Shown here piece after piece: positions 28,083 to 36,723 of a stretch of 64,000 bases of DNA (position 1 is its first letter; each line of letters starts with the position of its first letter). Below the pieces are notes generated by a model, which had not been told where the DNA came from, did no database searches, and worked only from the letters and a program-made list of their open reading frames with translations. The stretch covers positions 3,038,001-3,102,000 of the forward strand of contig CP118523.1 of the NCBI GenBank assembly GCA_029227815.1, given 5' to 3'. The position numbers were made by a program, and so were the translations under genes. Origin of the DNA: Clostridiaceae bacterium M8S5. GTDB lineage: Bacteria; Bacillota; Clostridia; Tissierellales; MCWD3.

Positions 28083-29111
28083 CTAGTTTAATATCTTATT
28101 CACAGTATCATTTACAATCTTCTTAAGTTGCTGTTTATTTAATGAAAAATATGTTCTATTATCAACTCTCTGAATTGTTACAATTTCTTTATCGACAAGC
28201 ATATATAAATGATGTGATATAGTTGAATTAGAAAGTTTCAAAGCTTTCGAAATCTCCTTTCCATAACAGCTTTTATTAGAAAGTAATTTAATTATATTTA
28301 GTCTAGTTTCATCTCCAAGTGTCTTAAAAACATCAACCACTGATAAAATACTGTGCTTCGTTTCAGTATTTTTTTTGTAATATTTAAACCCAACCATGTA
28401 TATTCTATATTCATCATATCCTGTCTCTAAACAAGCGCTTCCATAAAAATAAGACATTGCAAGTATGATTTTTTGTTCTTTCTTATATTTTAAATTAGTT
28501 ACAATGCCTATATATTCATCTCTGTATTTTTTTATATTTTTAATAATATCTATTTTAGCATCTCTTGTTTTATTTATAACTTCATTTTGTATAGCTACAT
28601 AAATTTTATTAAACTCTACTATCAACTCCAGAAACTCTTTCTTCATATCATCTGGTTTCATAAAGAACTGTAATATATCCCATTTATGTTCGGTTGGTAA
28701 ATACATTTCATTATTAATAAAATCAATGCATTTCTTTTCATCAGCTAAAAGTTCTTCTATATTTATCGCATTATCTTCACTATTATAGCCTGTTGATAAG
28801 AATAACGATAGTAGCTCATTGCTATCAATATTTTGTATATACTCAATAAACTCGTCTATTGTTTGTATATTGTTTTTTATAACACGTGAAATTAAGCATA
28901 TTCCAAAAAAAGTTTCCCAGTTAAAAAACTTGTTCAATTTCTTTTTTATATTATCATTATAGTCTTTTGATTCTTTACATTTTTGTAATAATCTATCTAT
29001 TTCATTATGGTTATCTTTAAACTTTTCATTATTCAACATTCTAAACATACAGGATATAAAGTTTAACAAAGGACTTTCAAAGAAATAAACATCATTAAAT
29101 AGTTTTTCCAC
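28083..29111 (-). CDS. ArsR-type winged-helix regulator with large N-terminal domain
   Basis: The 342-residue protein carries an ArsR winged helix at the C-terminus (about residues 250-340: KTLGDETRLNIIKLLSNKS and SNSTISHHLYMLVDKEIV). It follows a helical N-terminal domain of about 240 residues, similar in layout to DUF5937 regulators. It lies immediately upstream of the MFS pump on the same strand, so it probably controls the pump. Matching inverted repeats flank both genes. Confidence 0.8.
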   Translation of the reverse strand: MEKLFNDVYFFESPLLNFISCMFRMLNNEKFKDNHNEIDRLLQKCKESKDYNDNIKKKLNKFFNWETFFGICLISRVIKNNIQTIDEFIEYIQNIDSNELLSLFLSTGYNSEDNAINIEELLADEKKCIDFINNEMYLPTEHKWDILQFFMKPDDMKKEFLELIVEFNKIYVAIQNEVINKTRDAKIDIIKNIKKYRDEYIGIVTNLKYKKEQKIILAMSYFYGSACLETGYDEYRIYMVGFKYYKKNTETKHSILSVVDVFKTLGDETRLNIIKLLSNKSCYGKEISKALKLSNSTISHHLYMLVDKEIVTIQRVDNRTYFSLNKQQLKKIVNDTVNKILN

Positions 29112-29159
29112 TAACCTACTCCTCCTTAATATATTTTATATTATTATATTTCTATATTC

Positions 29160-29182
29160 ATCGAAAGTCAACAGGTTTCGAT
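29160..29182 (-). promoter_or_regulatory. Operator-like half-sites upstream of the ArsR-type gene
   Basis: ATCGAAA and TTTCGAT half-sites, 9 bases apart, lie 49 bases upstream of the regulator's start codon. They use the same heptamers as the MFS-promoter sites but in everted order, which suggests autoregulation. Confidence 0.45.
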
Positions 29183-29271
29183 TTTAATAATTTCTTTGTT
29201 TTTGTAGACGTTTCAAAAAATCGATTGTTTGTAATATTCAAAACAAATCTGTATATACAATAATTTGACCA

Positions 29272-29311
29272 AATACAAAAGACTTGCCGCACTAAACAAG
29301 TCTCTTGTATT
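29272..29311. terminator. Bidirectional-looking terminator after the lipoprotein gene
   Basis: Two 15-base arms (AATACAAAAGACTTG and a near-perfect complement) enclose a 10-base loop between the lipoprotein gene and the ArsR-type regulator. The flanks are A/T-rich. Confidence 0.65.
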
Positions 29312-29353
29312 TTATATGAATTATTTACGAGTTGCCATTAATATAGATTTATA

Positions 29354-29755
29354 TTATTTACTCTTTTTATTGCTACTTATATTTATTGCTCTTACTTCTT
29401 CTTTACTCAGGTCATCTTCTGTATACCCTGTGATTTCATTACCTATCTCAAAATCTTTAGGTACTGGCTTTATTCCATTGTCTGGATCATCTTCAAACCT
29501 CGTATTTTCATCTATTATGACCCACTTATCTCCTACTTTAATCTTATTACCATCTTTGCTTATCTCTGTGATTTTGCCACTTATATTTACTGCTATTTTC
29601 GCTTTAGGCTTACCTTCTTTATCTATATTTTGACTTATATTACTCTCTTGCTTTCCATTACTATCTTCCTTTTTATTGCTATCTGCTGAATCGCATGCTG
29701 AAAACATCATGGTAGATAAAGCAACTAATCCTACTATTAATATTTTTGTTTTCAT
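29354..29755 (-). CDS. Small lipoprotein
   Basis: The 133-residue protein has a lipoprotein signal peptide (MKTKILIVGLVALSTMMFSAC, lipobox MFSAC), a Ser/Asp/Lys/Glu-rich linker, and a small beta-rich domain (AKIAVNISGKITEISKDG then IDENTRFEDDP). The layout resembles OB-like domains of unknown function. The substrate or partner is unknown. A terminator follows. Confidence 0.7.
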   Translation of the reverse strand: MKTKILIVGLVALSTMMFSACDSADSNKKEDSNGKQESNISQNIDKEGKPKAKIAVNISGKITEISKDGNKIKVGDKWVIIDENTRFEDDPDNGIKPVPKDFEIGNEITGYTEDDLSKEEVRAINISSNKKSK

Positions 29756-29849
29756 GACTTCCTCCCTTTATATATATGTTATATATATTTATACTTAATT
29801 TTGTTATAAAAGTTCCATTTTTATTTCATCACCGATGAAAATTTTATTA

Positions 29850-30563
29850 TCATGTATCTTCTGTTTTATTTTTATTATTGCCCTTGTTATCTTTTGCTTC
29901 CTTTTTATTTTGGTCTTTCTTATCTTTATCATCTTTCGATTCATCTTGTTTTTGGTCTTTTTCATCTTTATTATTTTCTGATTCACTCTGTTTTTGGTCT
30001 TTATTATCTCCTGATTTATTTTGGTTTTGATTTTTTTTATTTTCTGTTTGATTAGTGTTATCATTTGTCCCATTCTGAGAACTATCTGTATTACTACCAT
30101 CTCCTCCAACTTCTTTATCAATATTATTTGAAGGCGTCTTATCTGATTTATCACCCTGTGTATACTGCTCATCTTGGTTATTTGAATTACTTTCATTGGT
30201 ATTTTCTACAGTATATTTGTTTAATCCATACTTAGGTTGTTTAAAATCAAATCCTTTTATTTGCTTTGATTTTGCAAACCTAACTACTTCATTGTATAGC
30301 ATAGGTTCGTCATTTAACATAACTACTTTAAATACATTGAACTCATGCTCATCTTGCTCATCTTTGATACTATCCTTTACTATATAATCAACCTCATCTT
30401 GTTTAATATTTAACTTTTTAAGATAAGACTGTATAATCCTTTTACCTTCACTTGTATTGTAAAATGTGCAAATTATTTCTTTGTTTTTATGGTAAACAAA
30501 TATATACTCACTTAACCCTGTTATTCTTTTGAACCCTGTCACTATAGCATTAAGTATACCCAT
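29850..30563 (-). CDS. Hypothetical protein with long Asn/Gln/Lys/Asp-rich tail
   Basis: The 237-residue protein has a folded-looking N-terminal half (about residues 1-115). The second half is low-complexity, built of repeated N/D/K/Q/E/S, for example NKDEKDQKQDESKDDKDKK. There is no signal peptide or membrane helix. A TTGACA/TATAAA promoter stands upstream. I do not recognise the family. A Lys/Ile-rich frame antiparallel in register (29804-30196) is only a shadow of the repeat. Confidence 0.65.
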   Translation of the reverse strand: MGILNAIVTGFKRITGLSEYIFVYHKNKEIICTFYNTSEGKRIIQSYLKKLNIKQDEVDYIVKDSIKDEQDEHEFNVFKVVMLNDEPMLYNEVVRFAKSKQIKGFDFKQPKYGLNKYTVENTNESNSNNQDEQYTQGDKSDKTPSNNIDKEVGGDGSNTDSSQNGTNDNTNQTENKKNQNQNKSGDNKDQKQSESENNKDEKDQKQDESKDDKDKKDQNKKEAKDNKGNNKNKTEDT

Positions 30564-30617
30564 ACTTTAACCTCCCAATAAAATAGTATTTGTTTATATT
30601 TTTTACATCTACCTTTG

Positions 30618-30647
30618 TTTATATTTATGAAATTTTAAAACTGTCAA
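30618..30647 (-). promoter_or_regulatory. Promoter of the gene at 29850-30563
   Basis: TTGACA (30642-30647) and TATAAA (30618-30623) are 18 bases apart on the minus strand, about 55 bases before the start codon. Confidence 0.65.
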
Positions 30648-30895
30648 TAATCATATCTCTGGTATGTTTTTCGACAACAGGCGTTTATTGTGGAAAAACA
30701 TCTAAGTATTGAAATATATTAGAACTCTCAAGGGATAAAAAATAACCATATTGCAGTAAAATTCTTTATACAAATAATCTTAAAAACACTGCAGAAATAT
30801 AATGTATTCGTCTAGCTTCGCTACACAATGAAAAAACATTGAGCTACAAATGATTCAAAACGATATTCGTTTCTTGATGGGAGTATATATTATAA
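30648..30895. other. Spacer between divergent promoters
   Basis: No gene is seen. An inverted repeat TGTTTTTC / GAAAAACA near 30665-30700 is the only structure noted; its role is unknown. Confidence 0.4.
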
Positions 30896-30924
30896 TTGTG
30901 TCAATGTATAATGTATTATATAAT
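30896..30924 (+). promoter_or_regulatory. Promoter of the M1-like peptidase gene
   Basis: TTGTGT (30896-30901) and TATAAT (30919-30924) are 17 bases apart, and AAAGGGGGAG follows before the start codon at 30959. Confidence 0.6.
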
Positions 30925-30958
30925 AAATACAGTATAAGCAACTTAAAGGGGGAGTAAT

Positions 30959-32185
30959 ATGACAGCTAAATCTTCACTATACGAAGGTACTTTATTATTG
31001 GATATGAAAAAAGAGTTCATTGATGTTGATATTTTACTTAATTTATATGTTGAAGAAAACTGTAAAGGATTAACACTATATATTCATAAGGATTTGGATG
31101 TACGTTCTATATCTGGAAAAAACATTCAAAAATATATTGTAGATGATAAAATTTCTTCATGGTCTCCATTTATAACTGAATCTAAAAAGCTTACTATTGT
31201 ATTTAATAAAGAACTTGTTAAAGGGACTTTTGAAAAAATATTCTTCAAATATAGTGGCAAAATTGGATTATTAGAAAAATCACATGTTAACAGAATATCT
31301 TCTTCATACACTGAATTAGGTCTATATTCACCATGGTTTCCTTTAACTGAATCTTTTGCGCATGCAAAATTCAATATAAAAATAAAAACATCAGAACCTA
31401 CTACTGTTTTAGCAAGTAATGTTATACTCAACGGCAACCATTGGATAATTAACCAAGACTTTGAATCCAACGATTGTTCCTTTATTGTATCAGATAAGTT
31501 CTCAATAAATAAACACTCTGTGATAGCAAATGATTTTAATGTAAATTTGTACTATGTCGACAATAAGCACTTAGACATATGCTCTTTTTTAAGTGATAAA
31601 ATATCAAAGTTATTAAATACATTTAATTCTACGTTTGGTGAAATAGAAAAAGGTATACTATCCATAGTTATCCTTCCTAGAGAACGTGGTGGTGGTTATT
31701 GCAGAAAAAATCTGATTGTTTTAGATAATGTTAAGAAAAATACTAATCAAGATACAAAAAGATATTATCTGAAGTATTTAGCTCATGAATTAGCTCATCT
31801 GTGGTGGAATAAAGCAAACTCATCTACATATGAAGACTGGCTAAACGAATCATTTGCTGAATATTCTTGCTTAATGATTATTAGAGATATATTTGGAGTA
31901 GATGAATTCAATGATACTATAAATAAATATAAAGAAATTTCAAAGAATTTACCACCTATTATAGGCTTAAACCGCTCAGATGAGAATGCTTTTGACGTTC
32001 TATATAAGAAGGGTGCATATTTGCTTTACGAATTAGAAGACGAAATAGGGTTATGCAAATTTAACAAATTATTAAAATCTATTCATTCAGAAAAAATAGA
32101 TACAACCTCAAGATTTCTAGAAAAACTTGAAGTTATTACAGATAAAGCAACTTCTGATAATATGCTTTTACGCCTTCAGAGTTAA
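30959..32185 (+). CDS. M1-family-like zinc aminopeptidase
   Basis: The 408-residue protein carries a gluzincin zinc site: HELAH at 276-280, then WLNESFAEY around 294-302 with the third ligand Glu. The gap between HExxH and Glu is 16 residues, two shorter than the usual M1 spacing. The first 220 residues resemble the M1 beta-saddle domain. The GAMEN substrate motif appears as RGGGYCRKN, so peptide specificity may differ. There is no signal peptide. It is a single gene with its own promoter and terminator. Confidence 0.8.
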   Translation: MTAKSSLYEGTLLLDMKKEFIDVDILLNLYVEENCKGLTLYIHKDLDVRSISGKNIQKYIVDDKISSWSPFITESKKLTIVFNKELVKGTFEKIFFKYSGKIGLLEKSHVNRISSSYTELGLYSPWFPLTESFAHAKFNIKIKTSEPTTVLASNVILNGNHWIINQDFESNDCSFIVSDKFSINKHSVIANDFNVNLYYVDNKHLDICSFLSDKISKLLNTFNSTFGEIEKGILSIVILPRERGGGYCRKNLIVLDNVKKNTNQDTKRYYLKYLAHELAHLWWNKANSSTYEDWLNESFAEYSCLMIIRDIFGVDEFNDTINKYKEISKNLPPIIGLNRSDENAFDVLYKKGAYLLYELEDEIGLCKFNKLLKSIHSEKIDTTSRFLEKLEVITDKATSDNMLLRLQS

Positions 32186-32190
32186 TTTTA

Positions 32191-32220
32191 GTCCCTTGGT
32201 TAAATATACCAAGGGATTTG
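32191..32220 (+). terminator. Terminator of the M1-like gene
   Basis: A perfect TCCCTTGGT/ACCAAGGGA stem (32192-32200 and 32208-32216) with a 7-base loop is followed by TTTGTTT. Confidence 0.85.
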
Positions 32221-32310
32221 TTTACATCATAGCAAACGCTATAATTTTTTTCATTTTTCAAATTTACAAATCTATAAACCACTGCTCCGACCTTCAATGA
32301 AAATATAACT

Positions 32311-32340
32311 AAAAGGGGCTAATGTAAAGCACCCCTTTTA
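32311..32340 (-). terminator. Terminator after the 32-residue ORF
   Basis: AAAAGGGG/CCCCTTTT arms around a 13-base loop, ending in TTTT on the minus strand, lie just past the small ORF's stop codon. Confidence 0.6.
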
Positions 32341-32351
32341 TCCTACTACTA

Positions 32352-32450
32352 TTAATAATAAATAATCCTTGTACAATAAAGTGCTTCTGTTTTACATTGA
32401 TATCCATTTTTTTTTGACATTTTATACCCTGCAAATTTAGATAATGACAT
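32352..32450 (-). CDS. 32-residue peptide with strong ribosome binding site
   Basis: The peptide runs MSLSKFAGYKMSKKNGY, then QCKTEALYC, and ends TRIIYY. GGGGGTGAAGGA directly precedes the ATG at 32448-32450, TATAAT-like sequence lies further upstream, and a terminator follows. It has two Cys and a basic N-terminal half, and might be a small secreted or signalling peptide. No processing enzyme or exporter is adjacent. Family not recognised. Confidence 0.5.
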   Translation of the reverse strand: MSLSKFAGYKMSKKNGYQCKTEALYCTRIIYY

Positions 32451-32542
32451 TCCTTCACCCCCTTTTTCCATTATTTAAATTATAATACATTCAAGTTAAG
32501 CCATAATCATTATTTGTCCATTATATTTATTAAATCCTTTAA

Positions 32543-32576
32543 TAAAAAAGGCTGTCCCATTAATTATGACAGCCTC
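32543..32576 (-). terminator. Terminator of the GNAT gene
   Basis: AGGCTGTC/GACAGCCT arms around a 12-base loop are followed by TTTTTT on the minus strand. Confidence 0.8.
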
Positions 32577-32631
32577 TCTTATTTTGTACTTGTATTATTT
32601 ACTTTTATATACTCTAAAGTTAACAGCAAAT

Positions 32632-33159
32632 TCACCTTTCTATTTTATATAAAACATGAGGTGATAATGGATTGTTCAAATCTAAATTAGGATGATTAAA
32701 TTTCTTAACATACTCCAACCCAATCTTTTGCATTACTTTTTGTGATGGCTCATTAATAACATACGTAAAACTATAAACTTCTTTAAATCCTAATACTTCA
32801 AACCCATAATCTATACACGCCTTAGCTGCTTCTGTGGCATAACCTTTACCCCAATCTTCTCTACGAATCCTCCATCCAATTTCCACACAAGGTGTAAAAT
32901 CTATATGAAATGTAGCTATATGAAATCCTACAAAGCCTATAAATTCTCTCTTTTCCTTTGATTCTACTGCATAAAGACCATACCCTTTATCACTAAATTC
33001 CTTCTTTATTACATTGTAAAAGTTCTTTGTTTCCTCTTCTGTTAGTACTTTAGGTAAGTACTGCATAACCTCTTTATCTTTATTCATATTACAAAATATC
33101 GGTATATCTTCTTCTTGCCAATCACGAAGTAATAATCTTTCTGTTTCTATGTAAAACAT
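32632..33159 (-). CDS. GNAT N-acetyltransferase, RimJ/RimL type
   Basis: The 175-residue protein begins MFYIETERLLLRDWQEEDI, typical of RimJ/RimL-like acetyltransferases. It has the acetyl-CoA loop motif RREDWGKGYATEAAK and the C-terminal NEPSQKVMQKIGLEYV. The substrate is probably an N-terminal or small-molecule amine. The ATG at 33157-33159 has AGGAGA 7 bases upstream; the frame opens seven codons earlier. Confidence 0.88.
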   Translation of the reverse strand: MFYIETERLLLRDWQEEDIPIFCNMNKDKEVMQYLPKVLTEEETKNFYNVIKKEFSDKGYGLYAVESKEKREFIGFVGFHIATFHIDFTPCVEIGWRIRREDWGKGYATEAAKACIDYGFEVLGFKEVYSFTYVINEPSQKVMQKIGLEYVKKFNHPNLDLNNPLSPHVLYKIER

Positions 33160-33372
33160 CTTAGAGTCTCCTATCTTCATTAGTTCTCAACTTTATATTT
33201 CAAATTATATCATAAATTTGTTATAAATGTAAAACGATAGATAATAATGCAACTTTATATATTCTTTCACAATAGTAAAACATATATATGTGCTATTTGT
33301 AAAAACTCTTTAGCTATCCACTATTAGACAGCTTAAATATGTATATTTATAAATTAGTATTTTATTATACTC

Positions 33373-34026
33373 CTAATCAACTGTATTTTTCTTCAAAGTT
33401 TCTTCTTTTAATTCTTCTAGTTTCTCACCTATCGATTCATTTAATTTGTTTATACCTTCCTTTAACTCTGCTAATCGTGACTTCTTATCCTTCACCGTCA
33501 TTCCACGCATTTCATCAAGTTTTATCTCAGCTTCTAGTACTTTTGCTCTACCTTCTATATCATTTTTTACTGACATTAAACTTTTATTTTGTGTTAGCAA
33601 TCCGTCAAGCTTTACTATATCATTAAATATTTTATTGTCCTTATCTCCTATTTGTTGTTTTTTTCCTTTTTTTTCTTTATCTTTGTCATTTAATTCGTGG
33701 TTTTGGATTTTTGAAATTTGATCATCTATATTTTTTAATTGTTCGTCATAGGATTCTATCTGAGATTTAATTTCTCTTATATCGCCCCCTCTTTCAAGAG
33801 TTTTACTTATTAGATCATTTTTGTTATCTATAATACTTTGTCTTTGCTTGTTTAACTGATCTAGTTTTGATTTATTTTTGCCCTGTTTGCTTATTTCTAA
33901 AGAATTGGACTTTATCATACCAAATTTGTTAGCTTTAACATCTTTATTTGTATTTAAGCTGTTAATATGATTATTTATTGCATTATTATTTCTAGCCTGA
34001 TTACTCAATCCTCCTGTTATTTTCAT
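33373..34026 (-). CDS. Coiled-coil hypothetical protein
   Basis: The 217-residue protein starts MKITGGLSNQARNNN and is then almost wholly helical, with coiled-coil stretches at about 55-105 and 140-210 and a Lys-rich break between them. No signal peptide or membrane helix is seen. AGGGGTGAT precedes the ATG at 34024-34026. Family not recognised; a structural or scaffold role is the only inference. Confidence 0.65.
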   Translation of the reverse strand: MKITGGLSNQARNNNAINNHINSLNTNKDVKANKFGMIKSNSLEISKQGKNKSKLDQLNKQRQSIIDNKNDLISKTLERGGDIREIKSQIESYDEQLKNIDDQISKIQNHELNDKDKEKKGKKQQIGDKDNKIFNDIVKLDGLLTQNKSLMSVKNDIEGRAKVLEAEIKLDEMRGMTVKDKKSRLAELKEGINKLNESIGEKLEELKEETLKKNTVD

Positions 34027-34312
34027 GATATCACCCCTATATAGTAATTTAATTTTAATATACATCATTATTTATATCGGCAGATTAGATGTATATTTAA
34101 ATTAAAAAGTTATACATAGTTAGAGTATTAAGACAAAAAAAGTAATAAAATTTTTAAATTGAATCAGCTATTGTACATGTAACCTTATTTATTCTATTAT
34201 TCTAGTAAAAAATTTCTTCAAAAATATCTTTTTTTGAATACATCTACATATATTGTAAATTGAGGAGTACTTATTATCTTCCTTAAAAAAATATAATGAA
34301 GGAGGCTATAAA

Positions 34313-36526
34313 ATGCCAAAACCATTAGATCCAATGCTTATCCCTAAATACATTAACGAATTGTCCATTCCACCAACATTTAAACCTACTATAGTAACTA
34401 ATCCAGTTACAGGTGAAGAACAAAGTCATAATTATACAATAAGCATCGCTCAATTTAAACAACAAATACTTCCATCAGAATTTCCCATGACTACGGTGTG
34501 GGGATATGAAGGTACTATTGAATGTGACCATTTACATCCTTCAACATATTTCAATAGTAGTCCAGGCGCTACATTCGAAGCTATTAGAGGCATACCTGTC
34601 AATGTGCAGTGGGTAAATAACCTTACTGAGCCAAGTTTATTTGCAGTAGACCCCACTTTACACTGGGCAAACCCAAATAACATCCCAACACCAACTCCAC
34701 CATTTCCGCCATTTCCACCAGGATTTCCTCTAGCACAAAAACCTGTCCCTATTGTTACACATTTACATGGTGGAGAAGTTAGATCTGATTCTGACGGTGG
34801 TCCAGATACATGGTTTACAGCTGGCGAGGCAATGAAAGGGCCAGACTTTACAAAATCTCGCTATACTTATCCTAACGAGCAAGAAGGAGCAACACTTTGG
34901 TATCATGATCATACTCTAGGTATCACTCGTATTAATGTATATGCTGGTCTTGCTGGATTTTATTTGCTACGCGATTTAGATAGTAAAATAGAGCCCCTGC
35001 TTCCTAAGAAGCCATATGAAATTCCGATAGTTATTCAAGATCGTTCATTTTTTGAAGATGGTTCATTATTGTTTCCTAGCGATGGTGTTAATCCTGATGT
35101 TCATCCATACTGGATTCAATCTTTCTTAGGTAATACTATTATGGTTAATGGTAAAGTATGGCCAAATTTAGATGTAGAACGTAGACAATACCGATTTAGA
35201 CTAGCTAATGGATCGCATTCTCGTTTCTATAATCTTAAGCTCTCAAATAACCAATCCTTTATTCAAATTGGTTCGGATGGCGGATTTCTAGCTTCCCCTG
35301 TTGAATTAAAAGAACTTTTAATTTCACCAGGAGAACGCGCTGATATATTAATAGACTTTTCTAAACTAGATCATGGAACTAAAATCATTTTTACTAATGA
35401 TGCTCCAGCTGTTTTCCCTAATGGAAGTCCTCCTGATCCAGATACTGTTGGGCAAATTATGCAATTCACTGTACTTGAAACTCCAGCAGTACCTCCTGTT
35501 AAACTTCCAGCAGAACTAAATAAAATACCTACACTAGTACCAAATGTACCTAAAAAAATCTTAACTCTTAATCTGGTAAGTGGGCCAAACGGGCCTCTAG
35601 AAATATTATTAGATGGTCAAAAATTTACCGCTCCTATTTCAGAATTGCCTATAGTTGGGTCAACGGTAACGTGGGAAATTGTAAATTTAACTGGAGTTAC
35701 TCACCCTATTCATATACATCTATTGCAGTTCAAAATGCTTAACCGTCAAAAATTTGAAAGGATTAAATATACAGAAGATTGGACTAAACTTAATGGTGAA
35801 CCTCCTCTTCAGCATCCAACAATACCATTAGACGTTAAGCCTTATCTAGTAGGTAACCCCATAGACCCAGATATGAATGAACGAGGATGGAAAGATACTA
35901 TTCGAGCTAATCCAAATGAAGTAACTAGAATTATTTTGCGATTTGCACCTCAAGATGCAAATCCTAAAAAAGCAAAACCGGGAGTAAATTTGTTCCCATT
36001 TGATCCTACTTTTGGCCCAGGATATGTATGGCATTGTCATATGTTAGACCATGAAGATAATGAGATGATGAGACCACTTAAAGTTATTTCTAGTCCTATA
36101 CCTGAAGCAAATCCACAATCTTGTTGTCAAGTTATCACTACAGGAACAACACAGCTAGTACCGCCTGCATTAAATGATGCTCCTTTAATACATAAAAATA
36201 CAGTGCACGCCAAAATTGAAAAAGTATGTCCTGAAAAAGTCGTAATCAGTGGCTTTATTCGTAGATCTATCGCCTATACTGCTATCTTAGAAAATGGTAA
36301 TGAAAAAAACCACGAAATTATAGATGATATACCTTTTGAATGTGTCATTGATAGGGAAGATGCTAATGAAGGTGATGATTTTCAAATTACAGGTGCATCT
36401 ATATTATGTGAAGTATTTGCACGAACACAAAACTTTAGCACAAACAACATCACAAATCAACTATTGGCTTATAAATTTGTAGAAAAAGACATCGTTAAAA
36501 TCTGCATAAGAAAAGGATGCAGTTAA
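34313..36526 (+). CDS. cotA: CotA-type multicopper oxidase fused to a SPOCS (DUF3794)-like domain
   Basis: The 737-residue protein has a complete set of copper ligands: HLHGG and WYHDH in the first cupredoxin, HPIHIH and HCHMLDHEDNEMM in the last. It is therefore probably an active laccase-like spore coat oxidase. After about residue 605, a Pro/Gln/Cys linker leads into a C-terminal domain (about 635-735: EKVVISGFIRRSIAYTAIL). That segment resembles the SPOCS domain of SipL and other clostridial coat proteins. CotA is about 510 residues, so the extra domain and loop insertions are notable. AAGGAGG precedes the ATG. No upstream -10 was clear. The fusion is seen; coat targeting is inferred. Confidence 0.88.
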   Translation: MPKPLDPMLIPKYINELSIPPTFKPTIVTNPVTGEEQSHNYTISIAQFKQQILPSEFPMTTVWGYEGTIECDHLHPSTYFNSSPGATFEAIRGIPVNVQWVNNLTEPSLFAVDPTLHWANPNNIPTPTPPFPPFPPGFPLAQKPVPIVTHLHGGEVRSDSDGGPDTWFTAGEAMKGPDFTKSRYTYPNEQEGATLWYHDHTLGITRINVYAGLAGFYLLRDLDSKIEPLLPKKPYEIPIVIQDRSFFEDGSLLFPSDGVNPDVHPYWIQSFLGNTIMVNGKVWPNLDVERRQYRFRLANGSHSRFYNLKLSNNQSFIQIGSDGGFLASPVELKELLISPGERADILIDFSKLDHGTKIIFTNDAPAVFPNGSPPDPDTVGQIMQFTVLETPAVPPVKLPAELNKIPTLVPNVPKKILTLNLVSGPNGPLEILLDGQKFTAPISELPIVGSTVTWEIVNLTGVTHPIHIHLLQFKMLNRQKFERIKYTEDWTKLNGEPPLQHPTIPLDVKPYLVGNPIDPDMNERGWKDTIRANPNEVTRIILRFAPQDANPKKAKPGVNLFPFDPTFGPGYVWHCHMLDHEDNEMMRPLKVISSPIPEANPQSCCQVITTGTTQLVPPALNDAPLIHKNTVHAKIEKVCPEKVVISGFIRRSIAYTAILENGNEKNHEIIDDIPFECVIDREDANEGDDFQITGASILCEVFARTQNFSTNNITNQLLAYKFVEKDIVKICIRKGCS

Positions 36527-36596
36527 TTTCTATTTCAAATAATTCATCCGTATTATTCTGACTTTAGTACGGGCAATTTTTTAGCATAGAAGTAAT

Positions 36597-36629
36597 AAAA
36601 GCGTAACAACCATCCTCTCGTTACGCTTT
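36597..36629. terminator. Stem-loop terminator, bidirectional
   Basis: AAAGCGTAAC and GTTACGCTTT arms around a 12-base loop. The stem is repeated in diverged form at 41026-41056, next to another deacetylase remnant. Confidence 0.6.
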
Positions 36630-36633
36630 GCTT

Positions 36634-36712
36634 CTATTTTAGTTTAATTTTTATATGCTTATTATTTATAAGAAATCTCCTTGATATATTTGGTGTACAC
36701 TGACGCTGTCAA
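36634..36712 (-). pseudogene. Degenerate 3' end of a polysaccharide deacetylase gene
   Basis: The minus strand reads SVHQIYQGDFL, an in-frame stop or frameshift, then KHIKIKLK and a stop, followed by the 36597 stem-loop. This parallels the end of the remnant at 41059 (VSHLIYKGEFRI then KQIEIKSK) and its similar stem-loop. It therefore looks like a more decayed paralogous tail. Confidence 0.4.
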
Positions 36713-36723
36713 CTATATAAAAA

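Noticed and set aside
29804-30196. Lys/Ile-rich 130-codon minus-strand frame
   Set aside because: It is an alternative frame through the low-complexity repeat of the gene at 29850-30563, without its own start signal.
36597-36629. Repeat unit of a CRISPR or REP family
   Set aside because: Only two diverged copies exist, each placed as a stem-loop after a deacetylase tail.
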